Positions 1 to 6,023 of a DNA stretch of 11,005 nt are shown piece by piece. The stretch is from the NCBI GenBank assembly GCA_003511945.1, contig DOJA01000275.1, positions 1-11,005 of the forward strand, read 5' to 3'. Every line of letters begins with the position of its first letter. Within the stretch, counting starts at the first letter, position 1. This DNA is from Phycisphaerales bacterium (lineage in GTDB: Bacteria > Planctomycetota > Phycisphaerae > Phycisphaerales > UBA1924). The notes beneath the pieces were generated by a model that worked only from the letters and a program-made list of their open reading frames with translations, had not been told where the DNA came from and did no database searches. A program made the translations under genes and the position numbers.

Positions 1-101
1 GCATGACTTTCAATCCATTCTCCGCAGTAAAGAAGCCGTCGCAGTTGACGAATCTCCGGAGTGATTGTAACTCCCAGCGCCTGTTCGAGCGCATGCACGG
101 C
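1..101 (-). pseudogene. Fragment of a [NiFe]-hydrogenase large subunit, 5'-truncated, running off the left edge
   Basis: Read leftwards, the minus strand gives AVHALEQALGV, then TPEIRQLRRLLY, then CGEWIESH before the window ends. From memory this matches the stretch just after the N-terminal CxxC nickel ligands of group 3 hydrogenase alpha subunits (usual pattern: CGICP, then AVHALE, then LRRLL, then GEWIESHALH). The frame stays open upstream to a stop at 159-161, but residues before AVHALE are Gly-rich (GPGGRG) and unlike hydrogenase. The CGIC motif and roughly the first 60 residues are missing from all minus frames I checked. Its codons (GTT ACA ACT ATT CGT CAA CTT AGT) are much less GC-biased than those of the neighbouring genes. 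It therefore looks like a truncated remnant, a transferred piece or a contig chimera. The rest lies outside the window, and the family assignment is from motif memory only. Confidence 0.5.
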
Positions 102-120
102 CCCCCGGCCCCCCGGGCCC
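99..120. repeat. GC-only tract with a duplicated GGCCCCCC unit
   Basis: The tract is two direct copies of GGCCCCCC (99-106 and 107-114) followed by GGGCCC. It sits between the hydrogenase-like minus-strand fragment and the start codon at 139, where base composition changes from moderate to high GC. It could be a recombination or assembly breakpoint, or simply slippage-prone low-complexity sequence in the leader of the operon. Confidence 0.6.
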
Positions 121-138
121 TGACCGATCAGGTACGCC

Positions 139-2223
139 ATGACCGCAGACCATCTGGCCTACAAGCGCGCGACCTCGGTGAGTCTCATCGGCCTGGCGAT
201 CCAGGCGCTGCTGGGCGTCGTGCTGCTGCTCTACGCCTTTCTGGGGTCGGACGCGGCCGCGCTGACGGGCGCGTTCGCGGTCCTGCTGGGGGTGCCGATC
301 TGGGTGTCGCTCGCGCTGGTGTTCCACCAGCACCGGCTGGAGCGCCTGGAGTCGATGGAAGCGGAGGCCTACGCCGCATCGGGGGCCGCGCAGAGTTCGG
401 TGTTTGATGAGGCCGCCCGGGAGATCCGCTCCGCCGCCGCCCGACTGGCGTGGATGCACCGTTGGTTCCTGCCGGGCATGAGTCTGGTCGTGGCGGTGGC
501 GTTCGCGGGGATCGGGTTCGCCCGGTTCCTCGTCACCCGGGGGAGCATGCTCGAAACGCCCTTCTGGACCCAGCCCACGCAGCCGGGGTGGGCGATCTCG
601 ATCGGTGTCGGGGCGGCGGTCATCGGGTTCATCTTCGCCCGGTTCGTCGCCGGGATGGCCAAGCAGAAGGCCTGGGTGCTGCTGAACGCGGGCTCGGGCG
701 CGGCGGTCGGGGCGGCGCTCATCGGGGCGGCGCTGGCCGTCGCGCACTTCGTCGCGTTTGCCGCCAAGGACACCACGGTTCTGCGCTACCTCGGGCCGTC
801 CCTCGCCGTCGCCATGATGGCGCTCGCCGGCGAGATGCTGATGTCGTTCGTGCTGAACCTCTACCGCCCGCGCCGGGCCGGCGAGGTGCAGCGCCCCGCG
901 ATGGACTCCCGCGTCCTCGCCTTCATCGCGGCGCCCGACCGCTTCGCGGAATCCATCAGCGACGCGATCAACTACCAGTTCGGGTTCAATGTCGCCTCGA
1001 CCTGGTTCTACCGCCTGCTGGCCCGCTCCGTGCTCAGTCTGGGGGTGCTGGCGCTGCTGGTCCTGTGGGGCATGTCGGTCTTCACGGTGGTCCGTCCCGA
1101 GGAACGCGGGCTGCTGGTCCGCAACGGCGCGCTGATCCGCGAGGTCGGCCCCGGGCTCACCATCGACCTGCCCTGGCCCTGGTCCGTCGTCGAGCGCTAC
1201 CCCGCGAACGCGACCTCGCAGGTCCGGGTGGGATCACCCAACCCGACCAAGGAAGGCCCGATCCTCTGGACCAACCAGCACACGGACGAGGCGGAGAAGT
1301 TCTTCATCGTGCAGCCGGCGCCCGCGACGCCCCCCTCGGGCGGCGCTGCGGTCGAGGGCGCCCGCGCGGGGGATGTGAACCTGCTGGCGGCGGAGGTTCC
1401 CATCTCGTTCGTCATCAGCGACCTGGTCAGTTTCAAGCGACTGGCGCAGACCGGCCCGCGGGACCAGCCCGACAAGGTCCGGCACGACCTGCTCCGGGCG
1501 GTCGCTTCGGGCGTGGTGACGCGGTTCTTCGCGTCGCGCCGGATCGATGAGATCCTGGGCGCCGCCCGGGGCGACATGGCCCGCGAGCTGGCGGTGCTGA
1601 TCCAACAGGCCTTCGATCGGCTCGGCGCGCCCTCCGCCGACACTGGGGCGCCGAGCGGCGCCGGGGTGCGGATCACCTTCGTGGGCATCGCCGGCGTCCA
1701 CCCCGAGCAGTCGGTGGCGCCGGCGTTCGAGGGGGTGGTGGCGGCCGACCAGAAGCGGTCCGCCGAGATCGAGCGCGCCCACGCCGACGCCACCCGAGCG
1801 CTGGCCGGCGTCGTGGGCGACATCGACCGCGCCCAAGCCATCATCGCCGAGCTGGACGCACTGGACGCGCTGAAGGCCTCCGCTTCGCCCCGCGAGGGCG
1901 TGGCGGCGCAGGAGCAGCGCGTCATCGACCTGATCACACAGGCCGGTGGTGAGGCGGCGGTGCTGATCGCCCGCGCCCGCGCCGAGCGGTGGACCAAGCA
2001 CATGGCCGCCCGGGGACGCGTCGCGTCCAACGAGGGCATGCTCGCGTCCTACAACGCGGCCCCGGGTCCGTTCCGGGTCGAGCGCTACCTGACGGCGCTC
2101 CGCGAGGCGCTGAAGAACTCGCGGGTCGTGCTCACGCCCTTCGAGGACACCAGGATCAGGTTGAACCAGGAAGAACTTGTGCCGGTGATCTCCGGCTTTG
2201 ACCCGGGGCCGGAGGCGAAATGA
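139..2223 (+). CDS. Polytopic membrane protein with C-terminal SPFH (HflK-like) domain
   Basis: This 694-residue protein starts with about six hydrophobic segments (near residues 14-36, 42-62, 112-132, 150-172, 185-208, 217-240). A seventh (about 293-317) leads directly into an SPFH domain. The domain start is recognisable: VVRPEERGLLVRNG (317-330) followed by GPGLTIDLPWPW (337-348), the proximal-face pattern of HflK/prohibitin proteins. The core continues to about residue 545 and is interrupted by an Ala/Pro/Gly-rich insert near 392-412. A charged helical stretch rich in Ala, Glu and Arg follows (about 535-630). Typical HflK has a single membrane anchor and about 400 residues, so the membrane module is an unusual addition. 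The ATG start begins a plausible cytoplasmic N-terminus (MTADHLAYKR); the ribosome-binding signal is weak (AGG at 130-132). It is the first gene of the probable operon. The role is presumably scaffolding of a membrane assembly; no enzymatic motif is visible. Confidence 0.85.
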   Translation: MTADHLAYKRATSVSLIGLAIQALLGVVLLLYAFLGSDAAALTGAFAVLLGVPIWVSLALVFHQHRLERLESMEAEAYAASGAAQSSVFDEAAREIRSAAARLAWMHRWFLPGMSLVVAVAFAGIGFARFLVTRGSMLETPFWTQPTQPGWAISIGVGAAVIGFIFARFVAGMAKQKAWVLLNAGSGAAVGAALIGAALAVAHFVAFAAKDTTVLRYLGPSLAVAMMALAGEMLMSFVLNLYRPRRAGEVQRPAMDSRVLAFIAAPDRFAESISDAINYQFGFNVASTWFYRLLARSVLSLGVLALLVLWGMSVFTVVRPEERGLLVRNGALIREVGPGLTIDLPWPWSVVERYPANATSQVRVGSPNPTKEGPILWTNQHTDEAEKFFIVQPAPATPPSGGAAVEGARAGDVNLLAAEVPISFVISDLVSFKRLAQTGPRDQPDKVRHDLLRAVASGVVTRFFASRRIDEILGAARGDMARELAVLIQQAFDRLGAPSADTGAPSGAGVRITFVGIAGVHPEQSVAPAFEGVVAADQKRSAEIERAHADATRALAGVVGDIDRAQAIIAELDALDALKASASPREGVAAQEQRVIDLITQAGGEAAVLIARARAERWTKHMAARGRVASNEGMLASYNAAPGPFRVERYLTALREALKNSRVVLTPFEDTRIRLNQEELVPVISGFDPGPEAK

Positions 2224-2255
2224 CCCGCGCCCAGGCCAAGGAGGCCGCCCAGTGA
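2220..2255 (+). CDS. Possible 11-codon coupling minicistron (MTRAQAKEAAQ)
   Basis: An ATG overlaps the stop of the preceding gene as ATGA (2220-2223) and has GGAGG at 2211-2215. The frame runs eleven codons and ends in a TGA that overlaps the GTG start of the HflC-like gene (GTGA, 2252-2255). Such an arrangement could pass ribosomes from the first SPFH gene to the second. Alternatively it is chance, or it is the true N-terminus of the HflC-like gene separated from it by a one-base indel. Confidence 0.25.
   Translation: MTRAQAKEAAQ
2238..2244 (+). promoter_or_regulatory. Strong Shine-Dalgarno AAGGAGG fixing the GTG start of the HflC-like gene
   Basis: AAGGAGG lies 7 nt before GTG at 2252. 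This makes 2252 a far better start than TTG at 2198, which would add 18 residues encoded by the overlapping end of the preceding gene. Confidence 0.75.
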
Positions 2256-3262
2256 GGATCCCGCTTCTGATCGTGATGTCCGCGCTCATCGTCGGCGGAT
2301 TCCTTCTCTATATGTCGTCGTACACGGTCCGCTTCAACGAGGCGGCCATCGTCACCACCTTCGGGCAGGTCTCCGACCGGGGCGTGGTCACCGAGCCGGG
2401 GCTGCGGTTCAAGTGGCCCGCGCCGGTGCAGAGCGTGACCACCTACGACACCCGCGCCCGCTTCCTGACCACCCGGGGCGAGACCCAGCAGACCGCCGAC
2501 GACCGCCAGATCATCGTGGAGGCGTTCCTCGTGTGGCGCGTCAGCAATCCGCTGGAGTTCTACAAGCGCAACCGCGACCAGGCGGGCGGGGCCGCGGCGC
2601 AGCAGTTCCGCAAGGCCGAGGACCAGCTCACGAGCGTCCTCCGCAGCGCGCTCTCGGAGGTCAGCCGCTACCGGCTCACGGACCTGTTCGGCGCCGAGGC
2701 CGGGGGGTCGAAGCTGCCCGAGCTCGAACAGTCGATCCTCGACCGCCTCCGCCTGCCCTCCGATCAGGGCGGGTGGGATGTCGGCTCCTTCGGCGTCGAG
2801 GTCCTGCTCGTGGGCATCAGCAGCATCGAGTTGCCCGAGGAGACGACCCGTCAGGTCTTTGAGCGCATGACCGAGGGGCGCAAACGGCTCGCCGCCAAGA
2901 CCGAGAGCGAAGGCCAGGCCGAGGCGACCGCGATCCGCAGCCAGGCCGACGCCGCCGCCGAACGGATCCGCGCGTTCGCCCGCCTCCGCGCCGACCAGAT
3001 CCGCAACGAGGGTCAGCGCGAGGCCGCCCAGTACCTGGCGGCCCTGAAAGAGGACGAAGAGCTCGCCTCGTTCCTCCTCACGCTCGACCTGATGCGCGAT
3101 TCGCTGGGGCGCAAGTCGACCGTGGTGCTGCCGACCTCGCTGCCCGGGCTGCTGATGTTCCGCCCCGAAACGCTGATGCGGGTCCGCGCGGGGATGCTGC
3201 CGCCGTCGGAGAGCAGGCCGGGGACGGTCGCGCCCGCGGGCGGCACTGGGGCTCAGCCGTGA
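2252..3262 (+). CDS. HflC-like SPFH/Band 7 membrane protein
   Basis: The protein has 336 residues from GTG, close to the usual HflC length. One N-terminal membrane anchor (about 4-23) is followed at once by an SPFH domain. Family signposts are FNEAAIVTTFGQV (28-40), EPGLRFKWP (48-56), then the strand-rich part DRQIIVEAFLVWRVSNPLEFY (84-104), and FGVEVLLVGISSIELPEET (180-198). A long helix follows (about 200-265) with the Glu/Ala/Gln/Arg pattern EGQAEATAIRSQADAAAERI that HflC uses for cage assembly. Near the end LPGLLMFRP (297-305) resembles the C-terminal part of HflC before its disordered tail. In E. coli HflC pairs with HflK around FtsH; here the partners are likely the SPFH proteins on both sides. 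The gene overlaps the next start by 4 nt (GTGA). No protease-type residues are apparent. Confidence 0.9.
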   Translation: MRIPLLIVMSALIVGGFLLYMSSYTVRFNEAAIVTTFGQVSDRGVVTEPGLRFKWPAPVQSVTTYDTRARFLTTRGETQQTADDRQIIVEAFLVWRVSNPLEFYKRNRDQAGGAAAQQFRKAEDQLTSVLRSALSEVSRYRLTDLFGAEAGGSKLPELEQSILDRLRLPSDQGGWDVGSFGVEVLLVGISSIELPEETTRQVFERMTEGRKRLAAKTESEGQAEATAIRSQADAAAERIRAFARLRADQIRNEGQREAAQYLAALKEDEELASFLLTLDLMRDSLGRKSTVVLPTSLPGLLMFRPETLMRVRAGMLPPSESRPGTVAPAGGTGAQP

Positions 3263-4686
3263 GCCGGTTCGACGGACAGGACGCGGGCGTGCCCCAGGAG
3301 CGGGACGAATCGCTGATCGAGGCGATGCCCACCGAGGAGCCGCGCCGGGCCGCGTCGCTCACACTCCGCACCGACGAGGACCGCGAGTCCCGGGCCGTCT
3401 CGCTCGAAGCCGCGAACAAGTCCCTCGCGGATGCGCTGCGCATCACTTACCGGCTGCTCCAGTTCGTCATGGCGGCGCTGGTGGTGCTCTTCGTCTTCAG
3501 CGGGTTCCAGCAGGTGAACCAGGCGGAGACTGGCATCCGCGTCGACCTCGGGCGGATCAGGGGCGAGCGCCTCGAGCCCGGGTTCCAGTTCTCGTGGCCC
3601 TACCCCATCGGGGAGATCATCAAGGTCCAGCGCGGCAGCCAGACCGTCGAACTCGACGAATCCTTCTGGCCCAACCTGAGCCCCGAGGACCGGCGGCGCG
3701 CGATCTCGGAGCTCGGATCAGGCAGCGGCGCGCTCACCCCGGGGCGCGACGGCGCCCTGCTCACCGCCGACCAGAACCTCGCCCACGCGCAGTTCTCCGT
3801 CGTCTACGAGCTCGCCAACCCCTCCGCCAATGTGCGCAACCTCGATCCCGCGTTCCAGAGGAGCGTGGTCCGCTCCGCGGTCGAGCGCGCCGCTGTCGCG
3901 GTGGTGGCGACCATCCCGATCGAGGATCTGCTCAAGCGCGGCACGGGGACCGACCAGTCCGGACGGCGCGAGAACAGCGTCGAGTCCCAGGTCCGCGCCC
4001 GCGCGCAGGCCGCCCTCGACACGATCGAGTCGGGCCTGCGGATCAACCAGGTGATCCTGCGGGCCGCGATTCCGCCCCTGCGCGTGCGCCGCGAGTTCGA
4101 CCAGGTGCAGAGCGCCCAGGCCGAGGCCGCCAAGCAGCGCGAACAGGCGCTGGGCGACCGGAGCAAGCGCCTGAACGAGGCCGCGGGGAGCGCGCACGCG
4201 CCGCTGCTCGAGATGATCGACCAGTACGAGGCGGCCTTGCAGACGGGCGACCGCGCCGGCGCCGAGGCGACGCTGGCGCAGATCGACCGCGTCTTCGACG
4301 GCGCCGTCGAGGGCGGGCGCGTCGAGGTCGCGGGGCGCACCTTCGAAGGCGTGCGCCTCTCGGGCGAGGTGGCGTCGATGCTCTCGGCGGCCCGCCAGCA
4401 CCGCTCCACCATCGTCCAGCAGGCGCAGCGCCAGGCCGAGACCTTCCGCGCCAAACTCACCCAGTACCGCGCCAGCCCCGCCGTCTTCCTCGTCAGCGAG
4501 TGGGCCGACGCCCTCCGCGCGCACCTGGCGGGCAAGGAGGTCGAGGTGCTCTGGGCGCCCCCCGAGGCGGGGTCGTTCGAGGTCCTGCTCTCCCCCGATC
4601 CCGAGCTGACCCGCCAGAAGGAGCGCGACCGCTTCGGCGCCGATGTGGACGCCAACATCCGGCTCCAGCAGGGCCAGTCCCGGTGA
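3259..4686 (+). CDS. HflK-like SPFH/Band 7 membrane protein with extended C-terminal helical region
   Basis: The protein has 475 residues from a GTG inside the GTGA overlap with the preceding stop. The Shine-Dalgarno is weak (GGGG, 3248-3251), so translational coupling is likely. A charged cytoplasmic tail of about 60 residues precedes one membrane segment (64-84). The SPFH domain follows: VNQAETGIRVDLGRI (86-100), EPGFQFSWPYPIGEI (106-120), LLTADQNLAHAQFSVVYELANP (167-188), and the helix REFDQVQSAQAEAAKQREQA (278-297), all in the HflK style. In HflK this helix is followed by an uninterrupted coiled coil. Here a second segment (about 300-400) appears inserted, with helices around LLEMIDQYEAALQTGD and a linker EGGRVEVAGRTFEGVRL, before the coil resumes at SMLSAARQHRSTIVQQAQRQ. 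The C-terminus (about 405-450) includes AVFLVSEWADALRAHL and a predicted strand. Probable partner of the two preceding SPFH proteins. Confidence 0.9.
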   Translation: MSRFDGQDAGVPQERDESLIEAMPTEEPRRAASLTLRTDEDRESRAVSLEAANKSLADALRITYRLLQFVMAALVVLFVFSGFQQVNQAETGIRVDLGRIRGERLEPGFQFSWPYPIGEIIKVQRGSQTVELDESFWPNLSPEDRRRAISELGSGSGALTPGRDGALLTADQNLAHAQFSVVYELANPSANVRNLDPAFQRSVVRSAVERAAVAVVATIPIEDLLKRGTGTDQSGRRENSVESQVRARAQAALDTIESGLRINQVILRAAIPPLRVRREFDQVQSAQAEAAKQREQALGDRSKRLNEAAGSAHAPLLEMIDQYEAALQTGDRAGAEATLAQIDRVFDGAVEGGRVEVAGRTFEGVRLSGEVASMLSAARQHRSTIVQQAQRQAETFRAKLTQYRASPAVFLVSEWADALRAHLAGKEVEVLWAPPEAGSFEVLLSPDPELTRQKERDRFGADVDANIRLQQGQSR

Positions 4687-4706
4687 GCGGGCGAACCGCG
4701 GCCCGC
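4687..4706 (+). other. Short GC-rich inverted repeat after the third SPFH gene
   Basis: GCGGGC (4687-4692) and GCCCGC (4701-4706) form a perfect 6-bp stem with an 8-nt loop. It begins directly after the TGA stop and lies in the only sizeable gap of the operon (77 nt, 4687-4763). No T-run follows, so it is not a standard intrinsic terminator. It could stabilise mRNA ends or mark a processing point between the SPFH genes and the transporter genes. GATCC (4709-4713) and GGATC (4726-4730) form a second, weaker dyad. I see no convincing promoter in the gap. Confidence 0.35.
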
Positions 4707-4763
4707 GTGATCCGTACCGGTGTCGGGATCGACTGATCGGTCCCTGAAGGAGCCGCAGCGCAG

Positions 4764-6023
4764 ATGGCCACAGCGAACCCGGAAGCACCCCCCCGGCGAG
4801 GGGCATCGAGCGACGACCGCCCGGTGGTCGCCGCCCAGAACCTCACCAAGGTCTTCAAGGACTTCTGGCTCCGCGACCGCGCCCGCGCGGTCGACGGCAT
4901 CGACTTCGAGATCCGGCGCGGCGAGATCTTCGGGCTCCTCGGGCCTAACGGCTCGGGCAAGTCGACGACGATCAAGATGGTCCTGGGGCTCCTCAAGCGC
5001 TCCCGCGGACGCCTCGTCGTGCTGGGCAAGGCGCCCAACGATGTCGCGGTGAAGAAGCGCATCGGCTACCTCCCCGAGGAGTCCTACCTTTACCCCTTCC
5101 TCAACGCCCGCGAGACCCTCGATTACTACGCCAAGCTCTTCGGGCTCGAGCGGCGCGTGCGCCTGCGGCGCATCGACGAACTGCTCGATATGGTGGGTCT
5201 GGGCGGCGCCCAGCACCGCCAGGTCCGCGAGTATTCCAAGGGCATGCAGCGCCGCATCGGGATCGCCCAGGCCCTCATCAACGACCCCGAGTTCCTCATC
5301 CTCGACGAGCCCACCACCGGGCTTGATCCGCTGGGCACCCGCCAGGTCAAGGACCTCATCATCCACCTGGGCGAGCGGGGCAAGACCATCCTCCTCTCGA
5401 GCCACCTCCTCTCCGATGTCGAGGATTGCGTCGACCGCATGGTCATCCTCTACGGCGGAAAGATCCGCGCCCAGGGCACCTGCGACGAACTCCTCGAAGC
5501 CACCGAGAAGTCCGTCATCGAGACCGACGCCCTGGACGACGCGACCCTTGCCGACCTGCGCCGTGTGCTCGATCGGCACCACAAGCGCCTGGAGCGCGTC
5601 TCCAAGCCCCGCCAGCGCCTGGAAGACCTGTTCGTCGGGCTCGTCGAGCGCGCCCGGGCCGAGCAGGCCGCCACCAGCGGCGCGCAGGCGGGCGGCTCCA
5701 CGGCGTCCTTCCTGCTGGGGCAAGAGCCCGGCGATCAGCCCGCGGATGGAGCCGCGTTGATCGACCGACTGACCGCGACCGACGAGCGCGCCCCCGCCGA
5801 CCGTCCCATGGACACCGAGCGCGCGGCCCCCGCCGGCCCCGACCGCTCCGTGCTCGCCGGGCTCGAGAGCGTCGAGGAGCCGGCGCGCAGCGCTCCGCCC
5901 CCGACCAGCGCCCCGGCGCCCGTCAACGAGGATCTCATCTCCGGCCTGATGGGCGACGCGGACGATCGCGGGGACCGGGCGGGCCGGGCGGGCCGGGCGG
6001 GCCGGGGGGGCCGAACGCCGTGA
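4764..6023 (+). CDS. ABC-2 type transporter ATP-binding protein
   Basis: The protein has 419 residues. A complete nucleotide-binding domain fills about residues 22-245: Walker A GPNGSGKST (60-68), Q-loop region GYLPEESYLY (101-110) with Glu where many families have Gln, signature YSKGM (157-161) in place of LSGGQ, Walker B and catalytic Glu FLILDEP (177-183), D-loop GLDP (186-189), and switch His in LLSSHL (210-215). The LPE variant and YSKGM are usual in ABC-2 exporters of the drug/Na+/multicopper group. The ATG is preceded by AAGGAG (4747-4752, 11-nt spacer). After a short conserved tail comes an extra region of about 120 residues (about 300-419), rich in Ala, Pro, Asp and Gly and probably disordered, ending in RAGRAGRAGRGGRTP from a DNA tandem repeat. 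It hydrolyses ATP at the cytoplasmic face and pairs with the permease, whose start codon overlaps its stop. Confidence 0.95.
   Translation: MATANPEAPPRRGASSDDRPVVAAQNLTKVFKDFWLRDRARAVDGIDFEIRRGEIFGLLGPNGSGKSTTIKMVLGLLKRSRGRLVVLGKAPNDVAVKKRIGYLPEESYLYPFLNARETLDYYAKLFGLERRVRLRRIDELLDMVGLGGAQHRQVREYSKGMQRRIGIAQALINDPEFLILDEPTTGLDPLGTRQVKDLIIHLGERGKTILLSSHLLSDVEDCVDRMVILYGGKIRAQGTCDELLEATEKSVIETDALDDATLADLRRVLDRHHKRLERVSKPRQRLEDLFVGLVERARAEQAATSGAQAGGSTASFLLGQEPGDQPADGAALIDRLTATDERAPADRPMDTERAAPAGPDRSVLAGLESVEEPARSAPPPTSAPAPVNEDLISGLMGDADDRGDRAGRAGRAGRGGRTP
5975..6010 (+). repeat. Four 9-bp CCGGGCGGG tandem units forming a G-quadruplex motif before the permease start
   Basis: Three exact CCGGGCGGG units are followed by a fourth with one C-to-G change (CCGGGGGGG). 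Six GGG tracts plus a terminal run of seven G are separated by loops of only C or CC, which satisfies the standard G-quadruplex pattern on the coding strand and so on the mRNA. The 9-bp unit keeps frame and encodes Arg-Ala-Gly repeats at the ATPase C-terminus. The last G-run (6004-6010) lies 9 nt before the permease GTG and is its only Shine-Dalgarno candidate. Confidence 0.85.

Noticed and set aside
45..71. Promoter-like TTGACG (45-50) with TGTAAC (66-71) before the first gene
   Set aside because: The spacing is only 15 nt, the -10 match is 4 of 6, and the sequence lies within what reads as hydrogenase coding sequence on the other strand. Not enough to call a promoter.
99..120. G-quadruplex on the minus strand at the C6-GG-C6 tract
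   Set aside because: Only three separate G-tracts are present within a short distance, so the standard four-tract requirement is not met without splitting a run with no loop.
141..160. Minus-strand VCGHGVP as a possible frameshifted hydrogenase CGIC motif
   Set aside because: The second Cys is missing, the flanking residues are unlike hydrogenase, and this DNA encodes the well-supported N-terminus of the first plus-strand gene.
4864..4872. Degenerate ABC ATPase because LSGGQ and the Q-loop Gln are not canonical
   Set aside because: YSKGM and LPEE are normal variants in ABC-2 exporter ATPases, and the Walker A, Walker B with catalytic Glu and switch His are all intact.
5426..6019. Upstream extension of the permease frame by 198 codons
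   Set aside because: It overlaps the ATPase gene, has Arg-rich low-complexity content and no membrane or domain signal. GTG at 6020 gives a sensible N-terminus.
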